Of a stretch of DNA of 5,434 nt, positions 1 through 5,434 are shown in pieces. Source of the DNA: Bacteroidaceae bacterium (lineage in GTDB: Bacteria; Bacteroidota; Bacteroidia; Bacteroidales; Bacteroidaceae). The notes below the pieces were generated by a model. It was not told where the DNA came from and did no database searches. It saw only the letters and a program-made list of their open reading frames with translations. Location of the stretch: assembly GCA_017961965.1 (NCBI GenBank), contig JAGCWG010000279.1, positions 1 to 5,434 on the forward strand, given 5' to 3'. The position numbers and the translations under genes were made by a program. How positions within the stretch are numbered: the first letter of the stretch is position 1; each line of letters begins with the position of its first letter.

Positions 1-432
1 AGATGCTGCTGCGATGTCTTGTGTGCAACTGCCGCAGTCGTGCGACTTCAGACATCCTATATGCTCGTCGCTTTCGGCAAAACTGTTGAACCATTTCTCT
101 GTGACATCCATTCCGCCAACGGTAGTGCCTGAGATAAGAGCCACTTTCTTGCCATCAAGTCCAAAGACACCTGCTTGTGTCAGAGCCTGGCGTACAGCAA
201 TGGCACCCATGAGTGTGGTACGACTCCATGCTTCGCCTTTGTCAAGGTCAAGCATGGACATCATCTCTTCGTTCGAGAGTTTCACCTCTCCCACGGGTAA
301 TTCAGAATGCTCTGACTGGAGATAATGCATGGTTCCTATCCCCGACTTCTTTTGACGAAGTGAGGTGAGAACAGAAGTTATGTCATTACCTATGGCACAA
401 ACTATTCCAAGACCAGTTATTGCTATGCTCAT
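1..432 (-). CDS. Beta-ketoacyl-ACP synthase, N-terminal part (runs off left edge)
   Basis: The first 144 codons of a condensing enzyme are present, open to base 1. The N-terminus MSIAITGLGIVCAIGND is the classic KAS I/II opening (strand, GxG, then 'G' loop). The stretch VALISGTTVGGMDVTEKWF near residues 104-122 is the second conserved strand and glycine loop. The fragment ends at SHDCGSCTQDIAAAS, shortly before where the active-site Cys would lie, so catalytic competence cannot be judged. Family role: decarboxylative Claisen condensation of malonyl-ACP with an acyl-ACP. The ATG at 432-430 is chosen because it gives the canonical N-terminus; no Shine-Dalgarno is visible. It lies 55 bp after the second ACP gene in the same direction and is probably co-transcribed. 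The likely role is chain initiation or elongation beside the fused ketosynthase upstream; which of the two is not decidable here. Confidence 0.9.
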   Translation of the reverse strand, partial: MSIAITGLGIVCAIGNDITSVLTSLRQKKSGIGTMHYLQSEHSELPVGEVKLSNEEMMSMLDLDKGEAWSRTTLMGAIAVRQALTQAGVFGLDGKKVALISGTTVGGMDVTEKWFNSFAESDEHIGCLKSHDCGSCTQDIAAAS

Positions 433-487
433 GTTGTAATGTTTATGAGGTTGGATAGGCTACAGTTTATCCGAAAACGTTGTCTGT
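433..487 (-). other. Short intergenic gap between ACP 2 and the second ketosynthase
   Basis: This is the longest gap inside the operon, at 55 bp. On the minus strand it has no TTTG / TAnnTTTG promoter pair and no ribosome-binding sequence. GGATA and TATCC (453-457 and 468-472) could form a five-base stem with a ten-base loop, which is too weak to call a terminator. The gap is best read as a simple operon spacer. Confidence 0.5.
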
Positions 488-745
488 TTACTTTGTCCTG
501 TTCTTATGAACGTATTCTGCAATTGTAGCTACACTCTTGAAGATGTCCTTTCCCTCTGCAGGATTAGCAAGACGAATACCATACTCCTTCTCAAGAAGTA
601 CGATTAGCTCGAGTGCATCAATAGAGTCAAGTCCGAGACCAGTACCGAAAAGTGGTGCGTCTGTCTCTATATCCTCTGGTGTCATCTCCTCAAGATTGAG
701 GACATCAATTATCTGTTTCTTTAATGTCAATATTAGTTCTTCCAT
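488..745 (-). CDS. Acyl carrier protein 2 (phosphopantetheine attachment Ser41)
   Basis: An 85-residue acidic helical protein of normal ACP length. The phosphopantetheine site is the Ser of GLDSIDALEL (Ser41), at the start of helix II, followed by LIVLLEKEYGI. The pre-helix sequence LFGTGLGLDSID differs from the housekeeping AcpP pattern (GADSLD) and from the other ACP of this cluster, suggesting a specialised carrier. Role: after modification by a phosphopantetheinyl transferase it carries the starter or growing chain as a thioester in the cytoplasm. The ATG at 745-743 follows the fused ketosynthase stop by 13 bp, and the stop is TAA. It sits between two ketosynthases, as expected for an aryl polyene type cluster with two dedicated ACPs. 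Which ACP carries the aryl starter and which the polyene cannot be told from sequence alone. Confidence 0.93.
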   Translation of the reverse strand: MEELILTLKKQIIDVLNLEEMTPEDIETDAPLFGTGLGLDSIDALELIVLLEKEYGIRLANPAEGKDIFKSVATIAEYVHKNRTK

Positions 746-758
746 TGTTTATGGTATA

Positions 759-2426
759 TTATATATACTTTATTTCTGCTTCAAAATTCATGTCATCTTT
801 ATAATCCACCCAACCATAGATTATATGGTGGATATCCTGTTCGCAAAAACAGGTAACGGCTATTGATTCCATCAATGGCCATTCTTTCCTGTCTATGATA
901 TATAAGGATGTTTCGCCTTTTAGTCCGTTTCGTATAGCTATCTCGCCAGTCATAATGTTTGGGAGAGTATATACAAATACGGATGGACTCGGAAGGTTCA
1001 TCATCTCAGAATGATGTTGCCTGTCTGAGACAATGGATGATGTACGATTGAACAGTACCAAAGATGTATGCTCTGCATCAATATCCTTTACCGTCTTTAT
1101 CAGCAGTTCGGAAGCTACGAATGCAAGTCGTGCAAGACTGTCCATCTTGTAGAACTTAGGATAGTCGCCTACCTGTGACTTGTATATTTCCGTAAGCATT
1201 GCCTTGCCTGTATTCTCGGTTTTGAATACCTTGCCATCTATCTCGACCCTTTCTGGCGAAATTTTTATTATTGTATCTTGGTGCTTGATGTCACGATTGT
1301 AATCCGTTGCTGGCTGTTTCAATGACTTGCCTAACAGCAGAGAGGCATTACAGCCTCCAAAACCAGATATCATCTTGACAAAAGCCGTCTTATTCGTTGG
1401 ATGTGACTCAGAGGTGATATCCATCTTGCCGCTTACACCAAGTTCTTCAAATCCTCGGTTGGCAGGTATGAAACCATCATTGATGCTACGCATGGATATT
1501 ATTGTTTCCAATAATCCTGCAGCTCCCATGGTGTGTCCGAAATAGCCCTTGAGTGCAGACACAGGTACGTTGGATAGTTCTGCCCTTTGTATAGCCTTCG
1601 ATTCCATCTGATCATTATACATGGTAGTTGTACCATGTACGCTAATCATTGCAAGCTCATTCCTGTCAACATCTGCAAGTATGGAATTCAATACGGCATA
1701 CGCACCATCGCCCTTAGGTGAGGGAGAACTGATATGAAAAGCGTCGTTACGAACACTTCCCCTATATAGCGTCCAATCTGTGCATGAGTCTTTACCGAAT
1801 ATAATGGTAGCAGCAGCCTCGCCAAGGTTCAGTCCAAGTCTTTCTAAGTCGAAAGGACGGCATGGTTCGTCACTTACTGCCTTGAACGACTGAAAGCCAC
1901 TCACTACGAAGGGTGACTGACAATCTGCACCTGTGACAATCGCGTAGTCATACAAGTCTGCATCTAAAAGGCGTAAAGCGAGAACTTGAGCTGCAGCACC
2001 AGAGATGCAGGCATTACACACCACTATTGGCATTGTCGTTACGCCTATGGTATCAGCAATCTTCTGTGCGGCAGATGATGGATATTCTCTTTCTTCGTCA
2101 CATTCAGGATTATCAAGAAGTTCGATGTTTCCCTTTGTGGTACTTACGATAAGCACAACCCTGCTACTCGTAGTATCAATGCTTGTGCCAGCCAACGCAT
2201 CGTTGACAGAATGTATGATGACAGACTCGAAACGGGTGTAACCATCCATCTTCATTGCCTCGTTCTGGGCATCGGTAAAAAGCGACGCACAGAATGGTTC
2301 TGGCAGTCCCCACTTTCCCTCATATCGTGTCAAAGCAGAACAACCAGACTTAACTGCCTGGTAGTTCTCCTCTGTTGTCATTCCGAGAGGTGATGTTATG
2401 TTGGTAGATAGAACCTTTATAGCCAT
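759..2426 (-). CDS. Ketosynthase fused to a C-terminal Cys-less ketosynthase-like domain
   Basis: A 555-residue protein. Residues about 1-368 form a complete KAS I/II-type ketosynthase: active-site Cys140 in NACISG, His264 in SVHGTTT, Lys293 and His298 in LKGYFGHTMGAAG, plus GLNLGEAAA (198-206) and SGFGGCNAS (354-362). The domain should therefore catalyse condensation. Residues about 385-555 are extra. The stretches YPKFYKMDSLARLAF, TSLVLFNRTSS and LPNIMTGEIAIRNGLKG resemble the first half of a ketosynthase with Met where the nucleophilic Cys is expected, and no second His pair follows. From memory of Bacteroidetes flexirubin/aryl polyene loci, such a domain occurs as a separate small '3-oxoacyl-ACP synthase'; here both are in one frame. 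A chain-length-factor-like or structural role is inference. A longer GTG start at 2438 is possible, but the ATG at 2426 has GGAAAG just upstream and gives the usual N-terminus. The gene overlaps the thioesterase by 10 bp. Confidence 0.92.
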   Translation of the reverse strand: MAIKVLSTNITSPLGMTTEENYQAVKSGCSALTRYEGKWGLPEPFCASLFTDAQNEAMKMDGYTRFESVIIHSVNDALAGTSIDTTSSRVVLIVSTTKGNIELLDNPECDEEREYPSSAAQKIADTIGVTTMPIVVCNACISGAAAQVLALRLLDADLYDYAIVTGADCQSPFVVSGFQSFKAVSDEPCRPFDLERLGLNLGEAAATIIFGKDSCTDWTLYRGSVRNDAFHISSPSPKGDGAYAVLNSILADVDRNELAMISVHGTTTMYNDQMESKAIQRAELSNVPVSALKGYFGHTMGAAGLLETIISMRSINDGFIPANRGFEELGVSGKMDITSESHPTNKTAFVKMISGFGGCNASLLLGKSLKQPATDYNRDIKHQDTIIKISPERVEIDGKVFKTENTGKAMLTEIYKSQVGDYPKFYKMDSLARLAFVASELLIKTVKDIDAEHTSLVLFNRTSSIVSDRQHHSEMMNLPSPSVFVYTLPNIMTGEIAIRNGLKGETSLYIIDRKEWPLMESIAVTCFCEQDIHHIIYGWVDYKDDMNFEAEIKYI

Positions 2427-2830
2427 CTTTCTTTCCACAGTCTATAGAACTCAGGATTATCCCAGAGCAACTGGTATTGCTGGTTCATAAATACCTGAAT
2501 ACTTCTTGCCGTCACGAATACCGTACCATCATCAGGATCGACGATCTCATAGTCGAAGATGACCTTGGCAGCCTCTGTTGGTACATACGTTATCCGCACT
2601 ATAGGCTTCATACCGTATGTCAAGGGACGGCGATACTTGATGTTCAGTTCGACGATAGGTGCAAAGACCTTTTCGTCAATATAACGTTGATAGGCTAAGT
2701 CATACTTCTTGCCGAATGCCTCACGGGCATCCTCAAAATACAGAGGGTATGAACCATGCCATACCACATTCATTATATCAACCTCGCTGAAGCGAATCTC
2801 TATCTGTTTTTCTGCACAAAGTTGTTTCAT
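2417..2830 (-). CDS. YbgC/4HBT-type hotdog acyl thioesterase
   Basis: A 137-residue single hotdog domain of usual YbgC/FcbC length. The N-terminal segment IRFSEVDIMNVVWHGSYPLYFEDAREAFG (residues 12-40) matches the family signature: catalytic-type Asp18, His25, Tyr28 and Glu33 on the central helix. The later strand pattern (VELNIKYRRPLTYG, VRITYVP, VIFDYEIVD) completes the fold. Family role: hydrolysis of acyl-CoA or acyl-ACP thioesters. Here it would release or edit chains on the pathway ACPs; the substrate is inferred from context. The ATG at 2830 shares its A with the dehydratase TGA and has an unusually good ribosome-binding site (AAGGGAGG) seven bases upstream. A GTG one codon earlier is less likely. 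It ends in TAA inside the start region of the ketosynthase gene. Confidence 0.9.
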   Translation of the reverse strand: MKQLCAEKQIEIRFSEVDIMNVVWHGSYPLYFEDAREAFGKKYDLAYQRYIDEKVFAPIVELNIKYRRPLTYGMKPIVRITYVPTEAAKVIFDYEIVDPDDGTVFVTARSIQVFMNQQYQLLWDNPEFYRLWKERWL

Positions 2831-3282
2831 CACTCTGCCTCCCTTACTGCTATTTTCATTTCAGATGTCACAAGTACCTTGTCGCCACATGTGACAACGG
2901 CATTTGCAAGAGTCATTCCGAACACTTCCTCCAAGACGTCCACTGTTGTTGTGATGGTATCTCCCACCTTTGGCAACTCGTTAACCTGTAGGTTGCGTAT
3001 GGCACCGATGAATCCAAGTTGTATTCCCTTGAGCAGGATATACTTGTTCACGTACCCTATACGTGCAGCACATGTCTGTGCTATGTTCTCTATAAGACCA
3101 GATGCAGAGAAATACCCATTATCGACAAATAGATTGTCTGCTGGTATAGTCAGTTCCGTAACGGTACGTGTCATGTCAAATTTCACAAGCGTGCCTATCA
3201 TCACAAAAGGCTCCTGCTGGGGCAGAAGCTCATGTACATCTATGCTACGTAGGAAACTCTCTGTAGGCTCTTTTGTATTCAT
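2830..3282 (-). CDS. Hotdog 3-hydroxyacyl-ACP dehydratase (FabZ/ApeP-like)
   Basis: A 150-residue hotdog protein. HELLPQQEPFVMIGTLVKF (17-35) is the FabZ/ApeP N-terminal motif (LLPxxxPFxMI), and SGLIENIAQTCAARIGY (61-77) is the central helix with the acidic residue Glu65 in the ExxAQ position. FIGAIRNLQVNELPKVGD (91-108) is the following strand/turn. Role by family: dehydration of 3-hydroxyacyl-ACP to trans-2-enoyl-ACP, the step that creates each polyene double bond when no enoyl reductase acts. The FabZ catalytic His (GHFPGHP segment) is absent: the corresponding region reads FVDNGYFSASG. The His of the ApeP-type LLPH motif is Gln here, so the base is not identified. The gene follows the acyltransferase TAA with no gap (TAAATG) and overlaps the thioesterase by one base. 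Confidence 0.85.
   Translation of the reverse strand: MNTKEPTESFLRSIDVHELLPQQEPFVMIGTLVKFDMTRTVTELTIPADNLFVDNGYFSASGLIENIAQTCAARIGYVNKYILLKGIQLGFIGAIRNLQVNELPKVGDTITTTVDVLEEVFGMTLANAVVTCGDKVLVTSEMKIAVREAE
2838..2845 (-). promoter_or_regulatory. Strong Shine-Dalgarno of the thioesterase gene
   Basis: Read on the minus strand the sequence is AAGGGAGG, seven bases before the ATG at 2830, inside the end of the dehydratase gene. It is the clearest ribosome-binding sequence in the window, where most genes have A/T-rich starts instead. It decides the thioesterase start in favour of the ATG that overlaps the dehydratase TGA by one base. Confidence 0.7.
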
Positions 3283-4158
3283 TTATGTCCAGAAATCAAA
3301 AAAGTTATACCATTGCGCTGGATACATATCCAGCATCCTCTCCAGTTCGCGGACATAAGCCTTTGACAACTGGCTTATCTGTTCCTTACGCGCTGCACCC
3401 TTGTCATATTCAAGTTCTGTGACATAGGCTGTATAACCTGTAAGTGATGTCTTCATCACATTCACAGCAAGTACTGTAAGTCCCCTCATCGTTGCAACGC
3501 TGAAAGCTCCCTGTGAGAATTTAGCCTTTGCTCCAAGAAAATCAAGCTCAAGGTATTTTGGAGAACCGTTAATGCGGTCTGCAGGCATGCTTACTATTTC
3601 GCCATCATGAAGTGCCTTGTCTATAAGAAAAAGATGGCTCATATCTGACTTTATCGGTATCATAAAGATGTTCTTGTCACTGAACATCTTTTCGCGTCCA
3701 CTCATCACTGATGCCTTCTCGCCATCAAAGACAAGAGCATTTATGGCTTTCGACTCCGTCTGGAACGAGTATCCCGCAATCTCATAGTTTCCAATATGCG
3801 AACTGAACATCAGGAAGCCATCAGGCTGCTGTGTGAGCTCATCAAATCGTTCCTTGCCTACAGCATCGACCCGGAACTTCTTGCCGGCATACATTGCAAA
3901 CTAGTCAATGACGACCGTGCCGAAGATGCAATGATTGGTATAGGTCTTCCAAGCAGATTTTAATCTTCCGTATTTCCTTCTATGACGGAAATAATAGTAT
4001 GCAGTATGGCGACTTGGATTAAGTATAAGACAGACGGGAATGACAAATATGGCAACAAATGTATAGAGAATACGTACATCCATTACTCTCAACATTCTGA
4101 TAAGCCATCGATGCATCCAGCCATTACCGTATGTCGTACCTGCCCACTGTCTTTCCAT
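3283..4158 (-). pseudogene. Lysophospholipid-type acyltransferase interrupted by an in-frame TAG
   Basis: A continuous frame of 291 codons broken only at codon 86 (TAG, 3903-3901). Read through, it is a normal-length LpxL/HtrB-like membrane acyltransferase: N-terminal WAGTTYGNGWMHRWLIRML, a hydrophobic segment near residues 28-46 (LYTFVAIFVIPVCLIL), the HX4E catalytic motif HIGNYE (His121, Glu126), ADRINGS (193-199), and a C-terminus ending YNFFDFWT. Similar proteins in aryl polyene clusters are thought to transfer the finished acyl chain to a membrane lipid. Homologs from memory read VIDKFAMYAGKKF across the break, so Lys AAG to TAG is a one-base change. Restart at Met89 (ATG 3894-3892) would give a 203-residue piece with the catalytic motif but no membrane segment; no ribosome-binding site precedes it. 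Sequencing error, true nonsense mutation or suppression remain open. The ATG at 4158 is three bases after the ACP 1 stop; a TTG at 4161 is a weaker choice. Confidence 0.85.
3901..3903 (-). other. In-frame amber codon inside the acyltransferase
   Basis: TAG lies between VVID and FAMYAGKK, with both flanks in the same frame and both clearly belonging to one protein family. All seven gene ends visible in the window use TAA or TGA (six TAA, one TGA), so this is the only TAG in frame in any real gene. A general reassignment of TAG to an amino acid would be expected to leave more in-frame TAGs in about 1,700 codons, so it is disfavoured. Confidence 0.9.
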
Positions 4159-4161
4159 CAA

Positions 4162-4404
4162 TTATTTTACCTTTGTTTCTATGTAATCACAGAATTTAGT
4201 GAATGTATCAACACCAACCATTTCTTCTGGTTTGATCTTGAAACCGAAGTTCTTCTCTACAATGACTACAATATCTACAAAGTCAAGGCTGTCAATTCCC
4301 ATATCTTCCTTTAACTTGGCATCTGGGAACACCTTGTCCTCTTCGATTTCGAGATCTTCAATCAAAAAATTCTTTACTTTTTCTTCTATTTCAGAACGAT
4401 TCAT
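4162..4404 (-). CDS. Acyl carrier protein 1 (phosphopantetheine attachment Ser39)
   Basis: An 80-residue acidic protein typical of ACPs. The phosphopantetheine serine is Ser39 in EDMGIDSLDFVDIVVIVEKNFGFKI, followed by the helix III region GVDTFTKFCDYIETKVK. This DSLD form is closer to housekeeping AcpP than the DSID form of the other ACP here. It is the first gene after the promoter at 4549-4580 and stands directly before the acyltransferase, whose ATG follows its TAA by three bases. That position suggests it may deliver the acyl chain to that enzyme, but this is inference. The ATG at 4404-4402 is preceded by A/T-rich sequence without a Shine-Dalgarno, usual for Bacteroidetes. It is not the housekeeping acpP by context (no fabF-type neighbour pair or rnc in the window). 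Confidence 0.93.
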   Translation of the reverse strand: MNRSEIEEKVKNFLIEDLEIEEDKVFPDAKLKEDMGIDSLDFVDIVVIVEKNFGFKIKPEEMVGVDTFTKFCDYIETKVK

Positions 4405-4544
4405 ATTGTTAAGTTATTTTATGACAACTGTTAATTTAATTTGGCAATTGAAGAAAATGCGGAATGTGTGTCGTACATATAACACATATTTAGCAGTTTA
4501 GCAACGTCAGGCATTATACATTACTACTAATTACCAATTATTCG
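4405..4544 (-). other. 5' leader of the ACP-acyltransferase operon
   Basis: About 140 nt separate the predicted transcription start (near 4543-4545) from the ACP 1 ATG. The leader is A/T-rich and carries no riboswitch, T-box or terminator pattern that I recognise. A 27-codon open frame (ATG at 4514-4512, TAA at 4433-4431) lies wholly within it, without a ribosome-binding site. A weak six-base hairpin (4464-4469 with 4482-4487, loop of 12) is the only notable pairing. Its length leaves room for post-transcriptional control, but nothing specific is shown. Confidence 0.45.
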
Positions 4545-4548
4545 GGTG

Positions 4549-4580
4549 CAAAGTTAGTCAAATTTTAGATAATATGCAAA
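4549..4580 (-). promoter_or_regulatory. Bacteroidetes-type promoter (-33 TTTG, -7 TAACTTTG)
   Basis: On the minus strand TTTG (4580-4577) is followed after 20 bases by TAACTTTG (4556-4549) and then CACC. This matches the established Bacteroides primary-sigma consensus (TTTG, 19-21 bases, TAnnTTTG) at every fixed position, with the common TTTGCAC continuation. It points leftward into the ACP 1 gene and is the only such pair I found in non-coding sequence, so it is the probable start of the seven-gene transcript. Transcription would begin a few bases downstream, near 4543-4545. Confidence 0.82.
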
Positions 4581-4656
4581 CACCCCTCTTCGTTCAACTT
4601 TAGCAAGTTCGCTTTCGCAGCATCAGTCTGAAGTCGTCGGAAAGATTCTTGCAATG

Positions 4657-5434
4657 TTATTTCTTCTTGCAAACAACGATACTGTGTCCCTGTCCGAGTC
4701 CATCATGTATTTCCTCTATGACAAGTCCTGCATCAGCGATGCACTTCTCAAGGTCCTCCGTATTGTACATCTTACTGTTTCCGTTAGCCATTGCTGTGAA
4801 GTATAATGATGTCATGGTGAGGCAGAATGCAGCTGGTTCGTAACGCTGACGATCCCATAGCGTCTCCATGATGAAAAGGCGTGTGTCATCAGTCATGGCA
4901 TTGGCTGCACGAGTCAGGATACTCACAATCTCATCCATTGAGAAGCAATCAAGGAACTGTGACATCCATATTGTGTCAAGTCCTTCTTCTCTCTTTGGAA
5001 AGAGGCTGCTCTTGTCAAGAAGATTTATGGCATGCCCCTTTATGCGCTCTGCACCTTCTTTACCCTTTATGTTGTCCTCCATCATCTTTATCTGTTGAGG
5101 AAGGTCAAGGATGGTAACCTCAACATCTTTGTCGTAACCGACGCATTGCAAAGCCCATTTACCGGTATTGCCACCAACGTCATAGAGTGTGCGTGTGTGG
5201 TACTTGTCAAAGACGATTTCCAAAGCTTCGGGGAATGAGGAATCACTATAGAAGTGGTCGAAGCCAAGCCATGAATTACGTACTTGTTCTGGTAGGCTTG
5301 ACAGAGCTTCATACAATGTAGGCCAGTTGCCGAAATGCTTCAGCCCCTCTGGCTTACCATTCACAAGCGACTCCTCCAGCTTGAACATGCCCTCATAGTT
5401 TACATCATGGTTAAAGTCTATGTTAACGCGTGTG
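4657..5434 (-). CDS. SAM-dependent O-methyltransferase-like protein, 5' end missing
   Basis: The frame is open to the right edge: before the ATG at 5388 it continues upstream as TRVNIDFNHDVNYEG, so that ATG is probably internal and the real start is outside. The visible 258 residues show the class I SAM fold: motif I LYDVGGNTGKWAL (residues about 83-95), the acidic strand VTILDLPQQI (106-115) and LFIMETLWD (186-194), plus a C-terminal AGLVIEEIHDG / SIVVCKKK strand pair. The layout and the DLP motif follow the small-molecule O-methyltransferase family with an N-terminal dimerisation domain (PF00891-like). The family's catalytic-base position (LHDW) reads FLDCFS here, with Asp for His. In this context it could methylate the aryl head group of the polyene; the substrate is inferred. 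It ends in TAA 77 bp before the promoter of the ACP operon and probably belongs to the preceding transcript. Confidence 0.88.
   Translation of the reverse strand, partial: TRVNIDFNHDVNYEGMFKLEESLVNGKPEGLKHFGNWPTLYEALSSLPEQVRNSWLGFDHFYSDSSFPEALEIVFDKYHTRTLYDVGGNTGKWALQCVGYDKDVEVTILDLPQQIKMMEDNIKGKEGAERIKGHAINLLDKSSLFPKREEGLDTIWMSQFLDCFSMDEIVSILTRAANAMTDDTRLFIMETLWDRQRYEPAAFCLTMTSLYFTAMANGNSKMYNTEDLEKCIADAGLVIEEIHDGLGQGHSIVVCKKK

Noticed and set aside
14..325. Plus-strand open frame of 103 codons opposite the partial ketosynthase
   Set aside because: It is antisense to a clear ketosynthase N-terminus, has low-complexity Ser/Pro-rich content and no family features.
453..472. GGATA/TATCC stem between ACP 2 and the second ketosynthase
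   Set aside because: Five pairs with a ten-base loop and no U-tract; too weak for a terminator.
2756..3358. Plus-strand open frame of 200 codons opposite the dehydratase
   Set aside because: Antisense shadow: the opposite strand encodes a well-conserved hotdog protein, and the plus-strand translation has no recognisable domain.
3901..3903. Genome-wide reassignment of TAG to an amino acid
   Set aside because: Only one in-frame TAG in about 1,700 codons, and glutamine and lysine are otherwise encoded normally; a local mutation or sequence error is simpler.
4464..4487. Possible leader hairpin (ATGTGT with ACACAT)
   Set aside because: Six weak pairs with a twelve-base loop, no extension inward or outward, and no terminator or riboswitch context.
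4596..4609. Inverted repeat AACTT-TAGC-AAGTT upstream of the promoter, considered as operator or as terminator of the methyltransferase gene
   Set aside because: The arms are only five A/T-rich base pairs, no U-run follows in either direction, and such a dyad is expected by chance.
5088..5312. Alternative minus-strand frame of 74 codons inside the methyltransferase
   Set aside because: Overlaps the SAM-binding region in another frame; the methyltransferase frame has all the motifs.

Overview
The window is a compact block of genes, all on the minus strand, from a type II (free-standing-enzyme) fatty-acid/polyketide pathway. The set is two acyl carrier proteins, two ketosynthases, a hotdog dehydratase, a YbgC-type thioesterase, a lysophospholipid-acyltransferase-like protein and a SAM methyltransferase. 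This best fits part of an aryl polyene / flexirubin-type pigment cluster. Codon style, moderate GC, A/T-rich start regions with few Shine-Dalgarno sequences, and a textbook Bacteroidetes promoter (TTTG, 20 bp, TAACTTTG) all point to Bacteroidales. A Prevotella/Bacteroides-like host is my inference.

Layout in transcription order, from the right edge leftward. The 3' part of a methyltransferase gene (5' end beyond the window) ends at 4657. A 252-bp non-coding gap follows, with one strong promoter firing leftward and a leader of about 140 nt. Then comes a tightly packed operon: ACP 1 (4404-4162); acyltransferase (4158-3283, broken by one in-frame TAG at 3903-3901); dehydratase (3282-2830); thioesterase (2830-2417); a ketosynthase fused to a second, Cys-less ketosynthase-like domain (2426-759); ACP 2 (745-488); and the first 144 codons of a second ketosynthase running off the left edge (432-1). 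Most junctions are start-stop contacts or overlaps of 1-10 bp, which indicates translational coupling.

Inferred joint role: an aryl starter carried on an ACP is extended by the ketosynthases. Each beta-hydroxy intermediate is dehydrated by the hotdog enzyme to build conjugated double bonds; the ketoreductase, the starter-activating ligase and the transport genes must lie outside. The thioesterase would release or edit the chain, the membrane acyltransferase would attach the polyene acyl group to a lipid, and the methyltransferase would decorate the aryl head group. The product itself cannot be read from this window.

Most notable points: the nonsense codon in the acyltransferase, the KS/KS-like fusion, and changed catalytic positions in the methyltransferase and dehydratase. 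The cluster type is known; I see no wholly new system here.
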